Positions 26,701 to 35,650 of a stretch of 64,000 bases of DNA are shown here, one piece after another. Both the position numbers and the translations under genes were made by a program. Position 1 is the first letter of the stretch; each line of letters opens with the position of its first letter. Source of the DNA: CAZYVU01 sp964651435 (lineage in GTDB: Bacteria; Desulfobacterota; Syntrophorhabdia; Syntrophorhabdales; CAYQXL01); the NCBI GenBank assembly GCA_964651435.1, contig CAZYVU010000010.1, positions 18,609-82,608 on the forward strand. Direction: 5' to 3'. The notes beneath the pieces were generated by a model. It worked only from the letters and a program-made list of their open reading frames with translations. It did no database searches and was not told the origin of the DNA.

Positions 26701-29700
26701 ATCAAGTCCTGGCCAGGTACCGGGGCTGACGGGAGGTCTCAGCGTTTCAGCGGGCTGGGAACACAGCATCGCCCTTCGGGCCGGTGAGACGCCCTCTTCC
26801 TACGCCCTTGCTGTCACAAGGACCGGTACCGGCGCGGGCGCGGTAGCCTCCTCCCCGGCCGGCATCGACTGCGGGGCCACCTGCAGCGCCTCCTTCAGCG
26901 CCGGCACCGTCGTTACCTTGACCGCAACGCCCGATGCCGGTTCCATCTTTACGGGCTGGTTGGGCAGCGGGTGCTCGGGCACGGGAACATGTACGGTGAC
27001 ACTGAACAGCAATACGGTGGTTGCCGCCCTCTTTTCACCGGAGGCAACCAGCAATGTGGTGTGGACCTGGGGACACAACGAATATGGCCAGCTCGGGGAT
27101 GGAACGACGGCGGACAGACACAGCCCGATTGCTGTATCGGGCGTCACGAATGCCGTTGGGATTACCGGTGGGGATGCCCATACGCTGGCTGTCACATCGG
27201 CCGGTACGGTCTGGGCGTGGGGGTGGAACCTCTATGGCCAGCTCGGGGACGGAACGACGGCGGACAGGCTGAGCCCCGTCCAGGTGCCGGGCATGGCGGG
27301 CGTTGCCGATGCTGGGGCCGGCGCCTCTCATACCGTCGCGGTGAAGTTCGACAGCACGGTCTGGGCCTGGGGAAGCAACAACTCCGGCCAAGTCGGGGAC
27401 GGGACGACGACAAACAGGCTAAGCCCCGTTCAGGTGCCGGGGCTGACGGGTGTGGTGGCCATCGCGGCCGGTGGTTACCACTCCATGGCCCTCAAATCGG
27501 ACGGGACCGTCTGGGCGTGGGGATGGAATGCATTCGGTCAAATCGGGGACGGGACGACGACAAACAGGCTAAGCCCCGTTCAGGTGCCGGGGCTGACGGG
27601 TGTGGTGGCCATCGCGGCCGGTGCTTACCACTCCATGGCCCTCAAATCGGACGGGACCATCTGGGCGTGGGGAGGAAATATGTACGGCCAGGTCGGTGAC
27701 GGGACAGTGACGGACAGGCTGAGTCCCGTTCAGGTGCCCGCCTTCACCGGTACTAAGGGTATTGCAGCGGGGGGCTTTCACTCTGTGGCCCTCAAATCGG
27801 ATGGGACCATCTGGGCGTGGGGGGACAACACCCTGGGACAAATCGGGGACGGCACGACAACGGAACGGCGCAGTCCCGTTCAGGTGCCGGGCATGGCAGC
27901 AGTTGCACGAATCGGAGGCGGCGGCGGACACACGGTAGCCCTCGCGTCGAACGGCACCCTCTGGACTTGGGGCAACAACTCCAAGGGTCAGATCGGGGAC
28001 GGAACGACGACGAACAGGCTGAGCCCCGTCCAGGTGCCGGGGCTGACGGCGGTTACGGGGATTGCCGGCGGGTGGAAGCACACAATGGCCGTCAGGGCCG
28101 GAGGAGAGCCCACTTCCCACACCCTTACCGCCACAAGGACCGGTACCGGCGCGGGCGCGGTAGCCTCCTCCCCGGCCGGCATCGACTGCGGGGCCACCTG
28201 CAGCGCCTCCTTCAGCGCCGGCACCGTCGTTACCTTGACCGCAACGCCCGATGCCGGTTCCATCTTTACGGGCTGGTTGGGCAGCGGGTGCTCGGGCACG
28301 GGAACATGCACAATAACGCTCAGCGGCGACAGCATCGTCGTTGCCCTATTCTCACAGCAGGGAACGGATAGCAGCCTCTGGACCTGGGGCAACAACGAGA
28401 ATGGCCAGCTCGGGGACGGAACGACGACGAACAGGCTAAGCCCCGTTCAGGTGCCGGGGCTGACGGGTCTGCAAGGAACGGCGGGCGGAGCGGAACACTC
28501 AATGGCCCTGAAGTCGGACGGCACGGTCTGGGCATGGGGCAACAATTTCTACGGCCAGCTCGGGGATGGGACGACGACGGACAGCCTGAGCCCTATCCAG
28601 GTGCCGGGGCTCGCGGGCATAGTTGCCGTGGCAGCCGGGGACTATCACAGTGCGGCCTTGAAGTATGATGGTACGGTCTGGACCTGGGGATCAAACGGCA
28701 ACGGACAGCTCGGGGACGGTACGACGACGGACAGCCTGAGCCCTATCCAGGTGCCGGGGCTCGCGGGTGTCATCGACCTTGCGAGCGGCGGTTATCACAT
28801 TGTGGCGCTCAAATCGGATGGCACGGTCCGGGCCTGGGGTTGGAACGAGGACGGCCAGATTGGGGACGGAACCACTACAGAGAGACTGAGCCCTGTCCAG
28901 GTGCCGGGGCTCGCGGGTGTTAAAGCTATCGCCACCGGCGACTATCATTCTATGGCCATCAAGTCCGACGGAACGGTCTGGGCCTGGGGCTGGAATGAGA
29001 ATGGTCAACTTGGGGATGGGACGACGACGAACGGGCTGAGCCCTGTTCAGGTACCGGGGCTTGCGGGTATGACAGCAGTCGCTGGCGGGAACTCCCACAC
29101 CGTTGCCCTAAAATCGGACGGTACGGTCTGGGCCTGGGGTTGGAACGAAGCGGGTCAGCTTGGGGACGGAACGACAACCCAGCGGCTGAGCCCTGTCCAG
29201 ACAACGGGGCTGACGGGCGCTGTCACTGTCGCCACCGGCGGCTATCATTCCCTGGCCATCAAGTCGGACGGTACCCTCTGGACCTGGGGCTGGAACGAGG
29301 ACGGTCAACTTGGGGACGGGACGACGACGAACAGGCTGAGCCCTGTCCAGGTACCGGGGCTTGCGGGTATCGCGAAGATTGCCGCGGGATACGTCCATTC
29401 CCTTGCCCTCAAGTTTCCCTCCTCCTATATGCTCACCGTTACTAAGACGGGGGCCGGCACGGGCACCGTGACGTCGTCACCGGCGGGCATCGACTGCGGG
29501 GCCGTCTGCAGCGCCCAGTTCATCCAAACTACGGTCATTACCCTCACTGCCACGGCAGCATCCAACTCCTCCCTAACGGGCTGGTCAGGCTGTGACAGCA
29601 CCCCTGCTGCAAACCAATGTGTGGTAACCATGAATGCCGCACGGTTTGTAGAAGCGTCATTCGCGCTGAAGACCTACGTCGTCACCCCGTCTGCGGGCGC

Positions 29701-31354
29701 CAACGGCACGATGACACCTAACACGCCACAGACCGTCACCCATAACGCCACCACCTCTTTTACCGTTACCCCCGCCACGGGCTACCACATCGACTCCGCA
29801 ACGGGCTGCGGCGGGACCCTTTCGGGCTCCACCTACACCACGGGCCCCATCACCGCCGACTGCACGGTCAGTGCCACCTTTGCCATTAACACGTACACCA
29901 TCTCCGCCTCCGTCTCCGGAGGCCACGGCACGGTCACCGTCGTAACCCCTACGGTTCCCCATGGCGGCACGGCTACTATTAATATTTCCCCCGACACGGG
30001 TTACCACATAGCAGGCATTACGGACAACGGCATCTCCGTGAGGATAATAAACCCCTACACCATCCAGAACGTCACGGCGGCCCACACCATCGTCGCCACC
30101 TTTGAAGTGAACAGGTACACGCTCACGGCTACTACATCCGGACCGGGCACCGTAAGCGCCGCCGGCCTCATATGCTCCGGAAGCACGTGCACGGGCACGT
30201 ATGATTACGGCACAACCGTGGCAGTGACGGCCGCACCCGCTGCGGGCTCCATGCTGAGCGGCTGGTCAGGCTGTGACAGCTCATCGGGTAACACGTGTTC
30301 GGTGAGCATGACGTCCGACCGGAGTATCAGCGCAACCTTCATCGTTATCAAGACCTTGACCGTTTCCAAAGCCGGTTCCGGTACCGTTGCCTCGGCCCCT
30401 CCGGGCATCGCTTGCGGCAGCGCCTGCAGTGCACCGTTCACGCCCGGCACCGTCGTAACGCTCACCCCAACTCCTGACACAGGGAATGTCTTTGCTTACT
30501 GGTCGGGGGCCTGCACGGGTAAGCTTGCGACCTGTCTTGTAACGATGGACGCCGACAAGACGGTGGGGGCCGTCTTCGTGCCGGCGAAAACAAAGACAGT
30601 AAAGCTCACCGTCACAAAGGTGAAGACAGCCAAAGGGGACGGCACCGTCGAGAGCAGCGACGGTACGATCAATTGCGGAAAGGATTGCTCGGAACTTTTT
30701 TATCCCAATACACCCGTCCTTCTCCGCGCCACCCCCAACGCCGACTCGGTGTTTACCGGCTGGTCGGGCACAGGCATTACCTGTCCCGGTACGGGGACCT
30801 GCTCCGTTACCATGGACAAGGCCTATACGGTGAAGGCTACATTTGTCGGGCCGTCGCTTCTGAAGGTCCAAAAGGCCCCAAAGAACAAGGGAACGGGCGT
30901 CATCACCAGCAGCGACGGCGCCATTGACTGCGGAGAGGAGTGTCAGAAGAGTTATGTTTACAACACCGCCGTCACCCTGACGGCAACGCCTGATCCCGGC
31001 TCCGTCTTCATCTCCTGGACGGGCTGTGATGCTGTGTCGGCAAACGTGTGCACCTTTGCGATGAAAAAAGCGAGGACCGCCAAGGCCACTTTTGAAGGCC
31101 CCGTCATCGTCACGGTGACAAGGGCATACCAGAAGAAGGGCGCGGGGACCGTTACGTCTTCCCCGTCCGGCATCGACTGCGGAACCACATGCAAGGCCGG
31201 GTTTACGAAGGGGACTGAGGTCACCCTGACGGCTACCCCTGCTGCCGGCTCGGTCTTTGGCGGCTGGTCAGGGGGCGGTTGTTCGGGGACGGGGACGTGT
31301 ACCATCACCGCCGAGAAGACTACGACCGTGAGGGCGACGTTTATCGGGAGGTGA
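23798..31354 (+). CDS. giant exported RCC1 multi-propeller protein with Cys-rich repeat domains
   Basis: The 2518-residue protein has a signal peptide (MGRRLCLFTWTVIAVIFFTF, cleavage near AHA). It contains 28 RCC1 units of about 51 residues (type WAWGWNAFGQIGDGTTTNR) in four blocks of exactly seven: about residues 43-395, 646-1000, 1086-1437 and 1525-1870. RCC1 units form seven-bladed propellers, so four complete propellers are predicted. The blocks are separated by three, one and one copies of an 80-residue domain with four Cys (IDCGATC and GGCSGTGTC) and VTLTATPAAGS. Eight more such or InlB-like domains form the C-terminal tail (about 1877-2518). No sorting or anchoring motif is visible. 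It is probably secreted or surface-located and acts in adhesion or binding. Many units are nearly identical at DNA level. Confidence 0.9.
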   Translation: MGRRLCLFTWTVIAVIFFTFQAYAHASGVPGAPQDALEDASDNTVWTWGANFSGELGNGTWEPGTRTPGELADFADVTSVAAGDAFTVALKSDGTVWTWGNNAFGQLGDGTTVNKNVPTQVPTLSDIIAMAAGPYHTVALTSAGTVWAWGRNDYGQVGDGTTTNRLSPVVVAGVTGVTAIAAGYEHTLAVRSDGTVWTWGRNNGGQLGDGTTTNRLSPVQVSVLTGAVRLAGGGWHSMALKSDGTVWTWGSNLHGQLGDGSYDWSVIPKVVPGFAGIANIACGGDYSMALKSDGTVWTWGFGGQGSLGTGEWTNRLSPVQVPGLTGVGGATARACTTIAWKSDGSGFWAWGCNEAGQFGDGTFGYQNPSPTAVSALSGIATMASGAGHTVALANPAPPSSYILTVAKSGTGADAVTSSPAGIDCGATCSYVFTAGTVVTLTATPAAGSMFTGWSGGGCSGTGTCTVTLDADVTVTATFAAMPILTVATSGTGSGTVTSSPAGIDCGATCSYAFTAGTVVTLTATPAAGSMFTGWSGGGCSGTGTCTVTMNSATAVTATFGNTAVLTLTRFGTGLGTVTSSPAGIICGNTCSASFSPGSVVTLTATPAAGSTFLGWLGGGCSGTGTCTVTPGAATMVAAIFSSAATGNMVWAWGDNYYCQIGDGTTTDRLSPVQVPGLTGVVAVAGGGYHSMALTSAGTLWTWGLNEDGQLGDGTRTQRCSPVQVPGLTGVTAISGGWGHSLAVKADGTVWVWGGNGYGQLGDGTTTDRLSPVQVPGMAGVVAAAGGGYHSLVLTSDGTVWAFGHNTNGQLGDGTTTDRLSPVQVPGLTGIVAVAAGGSYSAALRSDGTVWAWGDNYYCQIGDGTTTDRLSPVQVPGLTDVAGIAGGDAHVVAKKTDGTARAWGYNAYGQLGDGTTTKRCSPVQVSGLTNVAGMAGGYGHSPALTSSGTFWAWGRNFNGQLGDGTTTNRSSPGQVPGLTGGLSVSAGWEHSIALRAGETPSSYALAVTRTGTGAGAVASSPAGIDCGATCSASFSAGTVVTLTATPDAGSIFTGWLGSGCSGTGTCTVTLNSNTVVAALFSPEATSNVVWTWGHNEYGQLGDGTTADRHSPIAVSGVTNAVGITGGDAHTLAVTSAGTVWAWGWNLYGQLGDGTTADRLSPVQVPGMAGVADAGAGASHTVAVKFDSTVWAWGSNNSGQVGDGTTTNRLSPVQVPGLTGVVAIAAGGYHSMALKSDGTVWAWGWNAFGQIGDGTTTNRLSPVQVPGLTGVVAIAAGAYHSMALKSDGTIWAWGGNMYGQVGDGTVTDRLSPVQVPAFTGTKGIAAGGFHSVALKSDGTIWAWGDNTLGQIGDGTTTERRSPVQVPGMAAVARIGGGGGHTVALASNGTLWTWGNNSKGQIGDGTTTNRLSPVQVPGLTAVTGIAGGWKHTMAVRAGGEPTSHTLTATRTGTGAGAVASSPAGIDCGATCSASFSAGTVVTLTATPDAGSIFTGWLGSGCSGTGTCTITLSGDSIVVALFSQQGTDSSLWTWGNNENGQLGDGTTTNRLSPVQVPGLTGLQGTAGGAEHSMALKSDGTVWAWGNNFYGQLGDGTTTDSLSPIQVPGLAGIVAVAAGDYHSAALKYDGTVWTWGSNGNGQLGDGTTTDSLSPIQVPGLAGVIDLASGGYHIVALKSDGTVRAWGWNEDGQIGDGTTTERLSPVQVPGLAGVKAIATGDYHSMAIKSDGTVWAWGWNENGQLGDGTTTNGLSPVQVPGLAGMTAVAGGNSHTVALKSDGTVWAWGWNEAGQLGDGTTTQRLSPVQTTGLTGAVTVATGGYHSLAIKSDGTLWTWGWNEDGQLGDGTTTNRLSPVQVPGLAGIAKIAAGYVHSLALKFPSSYMLTVTKTGAGTGTVTSSPAGIDCGAVCSAQFIQTTVITLTATAASNSSLTGWSGCDSTPAANQCVVTMNAARFVEASFALKTYVVTPSAGANGTMTPNTPQTVTHNATTSFTVTPATGYHIDSATGCGGTLSGSTYTTGPITADCTVSATFAINTYTISASVSGGHGTVTVVTPTVPHGGTATINISPDTGYHIAGITDNGISVRIINPYTIQNVTAAHTIVATFEVNRYTLTATTSGPGTVSAAGLICSGSTCTGTYDYGTTVAVTAAPAAGSMLSGWSGCDSSSGNTCSVSMTSDRSISATFIVIKTLTVSKAGSGTVASAPPGIACGSACSAPFTPGTVVTLTPTPDTGNVFAYWSGACTGKLATCLVTMDADKTVGAVFVPAKTKTVKLTVTKVKTAKGDGTVESSDGTINCGKDCSELFYPNTPVLLRATPNADSVFTGWSGTGITCPGTGTCSVTMDKAYTVKATFVGPSLLKVQKAPKNKGTGVITSSDGAIDCGEECQKSYVYNTAVTLTATPDPGSVFISWTGCDAVSANVCTFAMKKARTAKATFEGPVIVTVTRAYQKKGAGTVTSSPSGIDCGTTCKAGFTKGTEVTLTATPAAGSVFGGWSGGGCSGTGTCTITAEKTTTVRATFIGR
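23930..29415 (+). repeat. tandem RCC1-coding repeats (about 153 bp unit, four blocks of seven)
   Basis: Units share long identical DNA stretches such as GGGGACGGGACGACGACAAA and AGCCCCGTTCAGGTGCCGGG. The Cys-rich spacer domain is almost identical at 26812-27030 and 28132-28340, pointing to block duplication of propeller plus spacer. Copy number could vary by recombination and is a risk for mis-assembly. Confidence 0.85.
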
Positions 31355-31424
31355 AGAACTGCCAAAAGAACAGCGTATACGATTTTTGACCTGAAGAGGC
31401 TTTTGTAGAGTCGCGACTTTGAAG

Positions 31425-32300
31425 ATGCGTGTTTATAGCAGGCACATTCTGTTCCTTGTCGTCTCAGCCGCCCTGTTCATGGCCGCGGCGACGGGGGCGA
31501 AGGGCTGCACCCTATGGGCTGCTGCCGGCGACCGAGTGGAAGGCGGCGGCACGCTCCTCGCCAAAAACCGCGACATGCCTCCTCAGGTCAGCGAGCTGAG
31601 GATATACACGCCGAAGGCGGGAAACCGCTTTCTTGGCCTCTTCCACGTAAAAGGCGCCAAGTCTTTTCCCGTGGCCGGCGTTAACGAGAAAGGGCTTGCC
31701 ATTGTGTCCGCCACGGCGAGCAGCATTCCCAGGGCCGAGAGGTACGCAACAGGGCGGGGCCTCAACGAAAAGCTGCTCACGGCCTTCGATTCTGTCGACG
31801 GCCTTCTTGCGAGCCCGGATGCCCTGTCGGCAAGCCACCCCACCTTCTATGTGGTGGCCGACCGCACAAAGATTGCCGTCATCGAGATAGGCCCCAAGGG
31901 GCAGGTTGCAACGAAAACCGAGAACAGCGGCGTGCTCTTTCATACAAACCACTACCTCGACCCTAAGCTCCTCTGGGTAAACGAAAGAACCGGCAGGAGC
32001 TCGCAGGTTCGCCTCGACCGCATCCGCGAACTCCTGGCCTCACATGCCGGACCTTTGACCCTGGAGGCCTTCACCGCCTTCAGCGAAGACACGAAGGGGG
32101 GGCCCGATGACGGCATATGGAGAACGGGCAGCGCCCCCAACAAGGAGAGAACCCTTGCCACATGGATCGTCTCCCTGCCGAAAACCGCTGATCCCGTCGT
32201 CGCCGTTAAATTGGCCAATCCGGGGGAGCCGGTGAAGACCTTTACCTTCACCCTCGACAACTCTTTCTGGACAGATCGCTCCAAAGCCATAGTATACTGA
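31425..32300 (+). CDS. exported C45/penicillin-acylase-like Ntn hydrolase
   Basis: This is a protein of about 291 residues. A signal peptide is followed directly by CTLWAAAGDRVEGGGTLLAK; the Cys after GAKG is the expected N-terminal nucleophile. KNRDMPP and FLGLFHVKGAK match the C45/choloylglycine-like linear-amide hydrolase fold, as do VAGVNEKGLAIVSATASS and FHTNHYLDP. Such enzymes cleave amide bonds of acyl-amino compounds after self-processing. I chose the ATG at 31425; a TTG two codons earlier is possible. It stands alone between the RCC1 gene and the methyltransferase-permease pair. Confidence 0.78.
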   Translation: MRVYSRHILFLVVSAALFMAAATGAKGCTLWAAAGDRVEGGGTLLAKNRDMPPQVSELRIYTPKAGNRFLGLFHVKGAKSFPVAGVNEKGLAIVSATASSIPRAERYATGRGLNEKLLTAFDSVDGLLASPDALSASHPTFYVVADRTKIAVIEIGPKGQVATKTENSGVLFHTNHYLDPKLLWVNERTGRSSQVRLDRIRELLASHAGPLTLEAFTAFSEDTKGGPDDGIWRTGSAPNKERTLATWIVSLPKTADPVVAVKLANPGEPVKTFTFTLDNSFWTDRSKAIVY

Positions 32301-32371
32301 GTGATACATTTACACAGGCTTTTTGCGGGGTGAGGGGGGGCAATGTGAACCTCTTTAATCGGTGAGGAACG

Positions 32372-32977
32372 ATGACGGAAGAAGACCTTCGTTGCGTCAA
32401 GGAGCTTTACCACCTTTGGAAGCCCGTTTACCCCTTCCTGGCCCGGCACGTTGCCGGACTCTATGGGAGGCACGGGGGCCGGGCCGTTGAGCTGGGGCCC
32501 TTCGCGGGCGCAATCTACGCCCTTGCGGACAGGGGCGTGGCAGAACATTTCACCCTGGCACCCTTTTCCACCGAGCTGGCCACCTTCTTCCGGGAAGAGA
32601 CGAACCATTCGGGTTACGGGTCGAGGATAGAAGTCTTGTCAACGGATCAGTCCTTTACCAACATTCCATCCTTCGGGGCTGATCTTATCGTTTTTCGCGG
32701 AGCTTTCTTCTTTCCCGGCCATTTTCATGCCGACCTGAAGGCCGTCGGCCGCATTCTCAGCCCCGGCGGCATGGCCTTTGTCGGCGGCGGGTTCGGCAGA
32801 GACACCCCTGCAGGCGTCATCTCCTCGATAGCGGCCCGCAGCCACGAACTCAATGAACGGCTCGGAAAACAAGATGTGCACCCCCATGACCTTAAGGGCA
32901 GGATAGCGGAGGCAGGCCTTGAGGGCATGGCAACGGTGACGACGGAAGGGGGGCTCTGGGTGGTACTGAGGAAATGA
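32372..32977 (+). CDS. putative SAM-dependent methyltransferase
   Basis: The 201-residue protein has GGRAVELGPFAGAIYALADR near residue 30 as a SAM-binding motif and LKAVGRILSPGGMAFVGGGF as the later strand and Gly-rich turn, which is the class I methyltransferase order. Several motif positions are atypical, so catalytic activity is uncertain. GAGGAACG precedes the ATG. The stop overlaps the NCS2 permease ATG (ATGA), so the two proteins are made together and may share a nucleobase-related role (inference). Confidence 0.6.
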   Translation: MTEEDLRCVKELYHLWKPVYPFLARHVAGLYGRHGGRAVELGPFAGAIYALADRGVAEHFTLAPFSTELATFFREETNHSGYGSRIEVLSTDQSFTNIPSFGADLIVFRGAFFFPGHFHADLKAVGRILSPGGMAFVGGGFGRDTPAGVISSIAARSHELNERLGKQDVHPHDLKGRIAEAGLEGMATVTTEGGLWVVLRK

Positions 32978-34278
32978 ACGTAAGGTACGGCCTCGATGAC
33001 CGCCCCCCGCTCAAACAGCTTATCGCCTTCGGTATCCAGTGGTTTGCCGTTTCCGTTCCCGCGCTTGTCATTATCGGCAAGATCGTGGCGGACGTCCACT
33101 CAGCCGATGACGCCGCTCAGGTGCTTTACCTGCAGAAGATGACGTTTATTATCGGCTTTACCCTTTTTGGCCAGATCCTCTGGGGCCACCGCCTTCCACT
33201 TCTCGCCGGCCCTTCCACGGCCATTCTTATCGCCGTCCTGGCCTCCCGCCAATCGGGCACGGCGGCCATCTACGGATCGGTCCTGGCCGGCGGCCTCATA
33301 CTTACCGGCATCGGCCTGACTGGGCTCTTCGGCAGGCTGCGGCGCCTCTTCACCCCCCGGGTCGTTGCCGTAGTCTTGCTTCTCATCGCATTCACCCTCA
33401 TACCTACGGTGCTGCAGCTCATGATGGGGAGCGGTGCGTCGAGCAGGCCCCTGTCAAACCTCCTCTTTTCTCTTGCCCTCCTGCTCTCCATGGCCATAGC
33501 ATACCAATTCCTCAGGGGCACCTTAAGGCTCACGCTCATCATCTGGACCATGGTCGCCGGTTCGGTCTCCCATCACCTCCTCCTCGCAGGCACGCCGCCC
33601 CAGGGCGCCCTTGACAGCCCTGCGGTCTTTTCGTTTTTTTTCTCGGGCCTTACCACATCCCCCGCCTTCGAGTCGGGCGTACTCCTTTCCTTTCTTTTCT
33701 CCTTCCTGGCCCTCATCGTCAACGACTTCGGCTCCATCCAGTCGCTCAACGAGATCCTCAGACCGCAAGGTGCGGCGAGAAGGATAGACCGCGGCATAAC
33801 GGCAACGGGGCTTGCCAATGTGGCTGCCGGATTTTTGGGGGTCCTGGGGCCTGTCAACTTCTCCCTCTCCCCGGGCATCATCATGGCTACCCGGTGCGCC
33901 TCACGATTCACCCTTCTGCCGGCCGCAGCGCTTCTCTGCGTGATCTCCTTCTCGCCCGCCCTCATCGGCGTCATGGGCGCCATTCCCGCATCCGTCATCG
34001 GCGCCGTCCTCGCCTACATCCTGTCGTCCCAGATCGCAGCCGGCCTCGGCGTGCTTATGCAGCAACAGATCCCTCTCGACTTCGAGGGAGGCCTCGTTGT
34101 GGGCATCCCCGTGCTCGTGTCGATTCTCATAGCCTTTCTCCCTGGGGCGATTCTCGGCGATGTGCCTCCATTCCTCAAGCCTTTGCTGGGAAACGGATTT
34201 GCGGCAGGCCTTCTGGTCTGTCTCGTCCTGGAGCACGTCGTTTTCCGCCGCCGGAGAGAGGTCCCTCCAACGTCATAA
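32974..34278 (+). CDS. NCS2-family nucleobase (xanthine/uracil) permease
   Basis: This is a 434-residue membrane protein with about 12-14 hydrophobic segments. GIQWFAVSVPALVIIGKIV at the N-terminus, FGQILWGHRLPLLAGPSTAI and NDFGSIQSLNEILRP fit the UraA/UapA fold, with a substrate-site acidic residue in the last. It imports purine or pyrimidine bases with protons. It starts inside the stop of the methyltransferase gene. Substrate specificity cannot be assigned. Confidence 0.85.
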   Translation: MNVRYGLDDRPPLKQLIAFGIQWFAVSVPALVIIGKIVADVHSADDAAQVLYLQKMTFIIGFTLFGQILWGHRLPLLAGPSTAILIAVLASRQSGTAAIYGSVLAGGLILTGIGLTGLFGRLRRLFTPRVVAVVLLLIAFTLIPTVLQLMMGSGASSRPLSNLLFSLALLLSMAIAYQFLRGTLRLTLIIWTMVAGSVSHHLLLAGTPPQGALDSPAVFSFFFSGLTTSPAFESGVLLSFLFSFLALIVNDFGSIQSLNEILRPQGAARRIDRGITATGLANVAAGFLGVLGPVNFSLSPGIIMATRCASRFTLLPAAALLCVISFSPALIGVMGAIPASVIGAVLAYILSSQIAAGLGVLMQQQIPLDFEGGLVVGIPVLVSILIAFLPGAILGDVPPFLKPLLGNGFAAGLLVCLVLEHVVFRRRREVPPTS

Positions 34279-34287
34279 CCCCCATTC

Positions 34288-34316
34288 TTGCGCTGCCATT
34301 TGCCTTCTGTTACAAT
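34288..34316 (+). promoter_or_regulatory. sigma70-type promoter before DUF5661 gene
   Basis: TTGCGC (34288-34293), a 17-base spacer and TACAAT (34311-34316), 38 bases before the ATG. Confidence 0.5.
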
Positions 34317-34353
34317 TGATAGGCAGTTCAATACGTTACTACGAGGGGGAATA

Positions 34354-34791
34354 ATGAAGCTTCCGGAGTACATCACACAAGAAGAAGTGAAGAGGGTCTG
34401 CAAGGAGATCAAGGTCCGCGACTGGACAACCCTCAAAGAACCGAAGACGACACCAAAGGAGGCAAAAACCATCCTCGACCTCGTCAATACGGAGAAGATG
34501 CCCATCGACGTCAGTGAATTCCGGGCGGGCCTCGACGTGGAGCTCGAACACGGGACCCGCTTTAAGGATGCCAACGTGACGAACAACCACCCCATCATCA
34601 CGGGCATGATCGTCCTCGCGCACCTGAAGGAATCTCTCGATTACTACAAGCTCCTCGATGTAGCCGAGCTGGAGGGCGACCTTCTGAAGGCCGTCGCCAA
34701 GGGCGACATGAAGAAGACAAAGGAGAAATACAAAAAACTCGCCGCGGCGAGGATCGTCCTTGCCAAGGCGGAGGCGGCACAGGTCAAATAG
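34354..34791 (+). CDS. DUF5661 family protein
   Basis: The 145-residue soluble protein contains VSEFRAGLDVELEHG and NNHPIITGMIVLAHLKESLD followed by YYKLLD, the hallmark of DUF5661. Its function is unknown. The C-terminus is a Lys/Ala-rich helix. I chose the ATG at 34354 because it follows GAGGGGGAATA and because the family motif set starts soon after; the frame is open further upstream without support. Confidence 0.8.
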   Translation: MKLPEYITQEEVKRVCKEIKVRDWTTLKEPKTTPKEAKTILDLVNTEKMPIDVSEFRAGLDVELEHGTRFKDANVTNNHPIITGMIVLAHLKESLDYYKLLDVAELEGDLLKAVAKGDMKKTKEKYKKLAAARIVLAKAEAAQVK

Positions 34792-34920
34792 GAGAAATTT
34801 GATCCGGGGCATCCATGTCTTTCGTAAGAAAACAGATGATATTCTCACCCTGATAGGCTATATTTATGACCGGGGAAGCTTCTGGAGGTGATTACAAATC
34901 ATCACAAGGAGGCTTTACCT

Positions 34921-35478
34921 ATGGAAGAGAAGCTCGCAAACCCGGCACCGCTCGGCCTCATGGGATTCGGCATGACAACGGTGCTCCTCAACATCCACAA
35001 TGCCGGCTTTTTCCCCATCGGGTCCATGATCCTCGCCATGGGCTTGTGCTACGGGGGGCTGGCCCAGATCATTGCCGGCATCATGGAGTTCAAGAAGGGC
35101 AACACCTTCGGATTTACCGCTTTTACGTCATACGGCCTCTTCTGGTGGACCCTCGTGTTTATCCTCGTTTTCAAGGCCCTTCCCGGCAATCCCGAACCTT
35201 TTATGGGCTGGTATCTCTTCATGTGGGGACTCTTCACCTTCTTCATGTGGTTCGGCACCTTCGGCAAGAACAGGCTCATCCAGTTCGTATTTCTGAGTCT
35301 CACCATCCTCTTCTGGCTCCTGGCCATTCGCGATTGGACGGGAAGTCACACCGTCGGCACCATAGCGGGCTGGGAAGGCATCATCTGCGGCCTTTCGGCG
35401 GTCTACCTCGCCATGGCTGAGGTGCTCAACGAGGCAAAGGGTCGGACCGTTCTGCCAATCGGGGACCTGGGCAAGTAA
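34921..35478 (+). CDS. satP: GPR1/FUN34/YaaH (SatP-like) acetate/succinate permease
   Basis: The 185-residue protein has six membrane helices and starts MEEKLANPAPLGLMGFGMTT, with the NPAPLGL signature of the acetate uptake transporter family. FGKNRLIQFVFLSLTILFW follows in helix 4-5. AAGGAGG lies eight bases before the ATG; a GTG at 34888 in the same frame is less likely. It moves acetate or succinate with protons, consistent with a fermentative or syntrophic lifestyle. Confidence 0.9.
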   Translation: MEEKLANPAPLGLMGFGMTTVLLNIHNAGFFPIGSMILAMGLCYGGLAQIIAGIMEFKKGNTFGFTAFTSYGLFWWTLVFILVFKALPGNPEPFMGWYLFMWGLFTFFMWFGTFGKNRLIQFVFLSLTILFWLLAIRDWTGSHTVGTIAGWEGIICGLSAVYLAMAEVLNEAKGRTVLPIGDLGK

Positions 35479-35482
35479 GTTC

Positions 35483-35566
35483 GGAGTGGGGAGTTCGGAG
35501 TGAAAGGCAGAAGCGGGGAAACGGCGAGAAGAGTTCGGAGTTCGGAGACCGCAGCAAGTGAGTTCG
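35483..35566. repeat. short GTTCGGAG-type repeats
   Basis: At least five copies of GAGTTCGGAGT or close variants are spread over about 85 bases downstream of satP. They look like slippage-generated low-complexity DNA. Nothing else is recognised in 35479-35650. Confidence 0.5.
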
Positions 35567-35650
35567 GGTGCTAAAGAGCGTTCTCTTGCTCTGCGCTCCT
35601 AAAATTCAACGCTCTTGAAGGCCGTCAGACCGCTCGTCGAGTCCCGCAGT

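Noticed and set aside
23930..29415. CRISPR-like or satellite repeat array
   Set aside because: The period of about 153 bases is in frame and encodes RCC1 blades; there are no spacer-like unique units or cas genes.
34846..34920. sigma54 promoter before the acetate permease gene
   Set aside because: No TGGCAC-N5-TTGC match was found; the AT-rich stretch alone is not enough.
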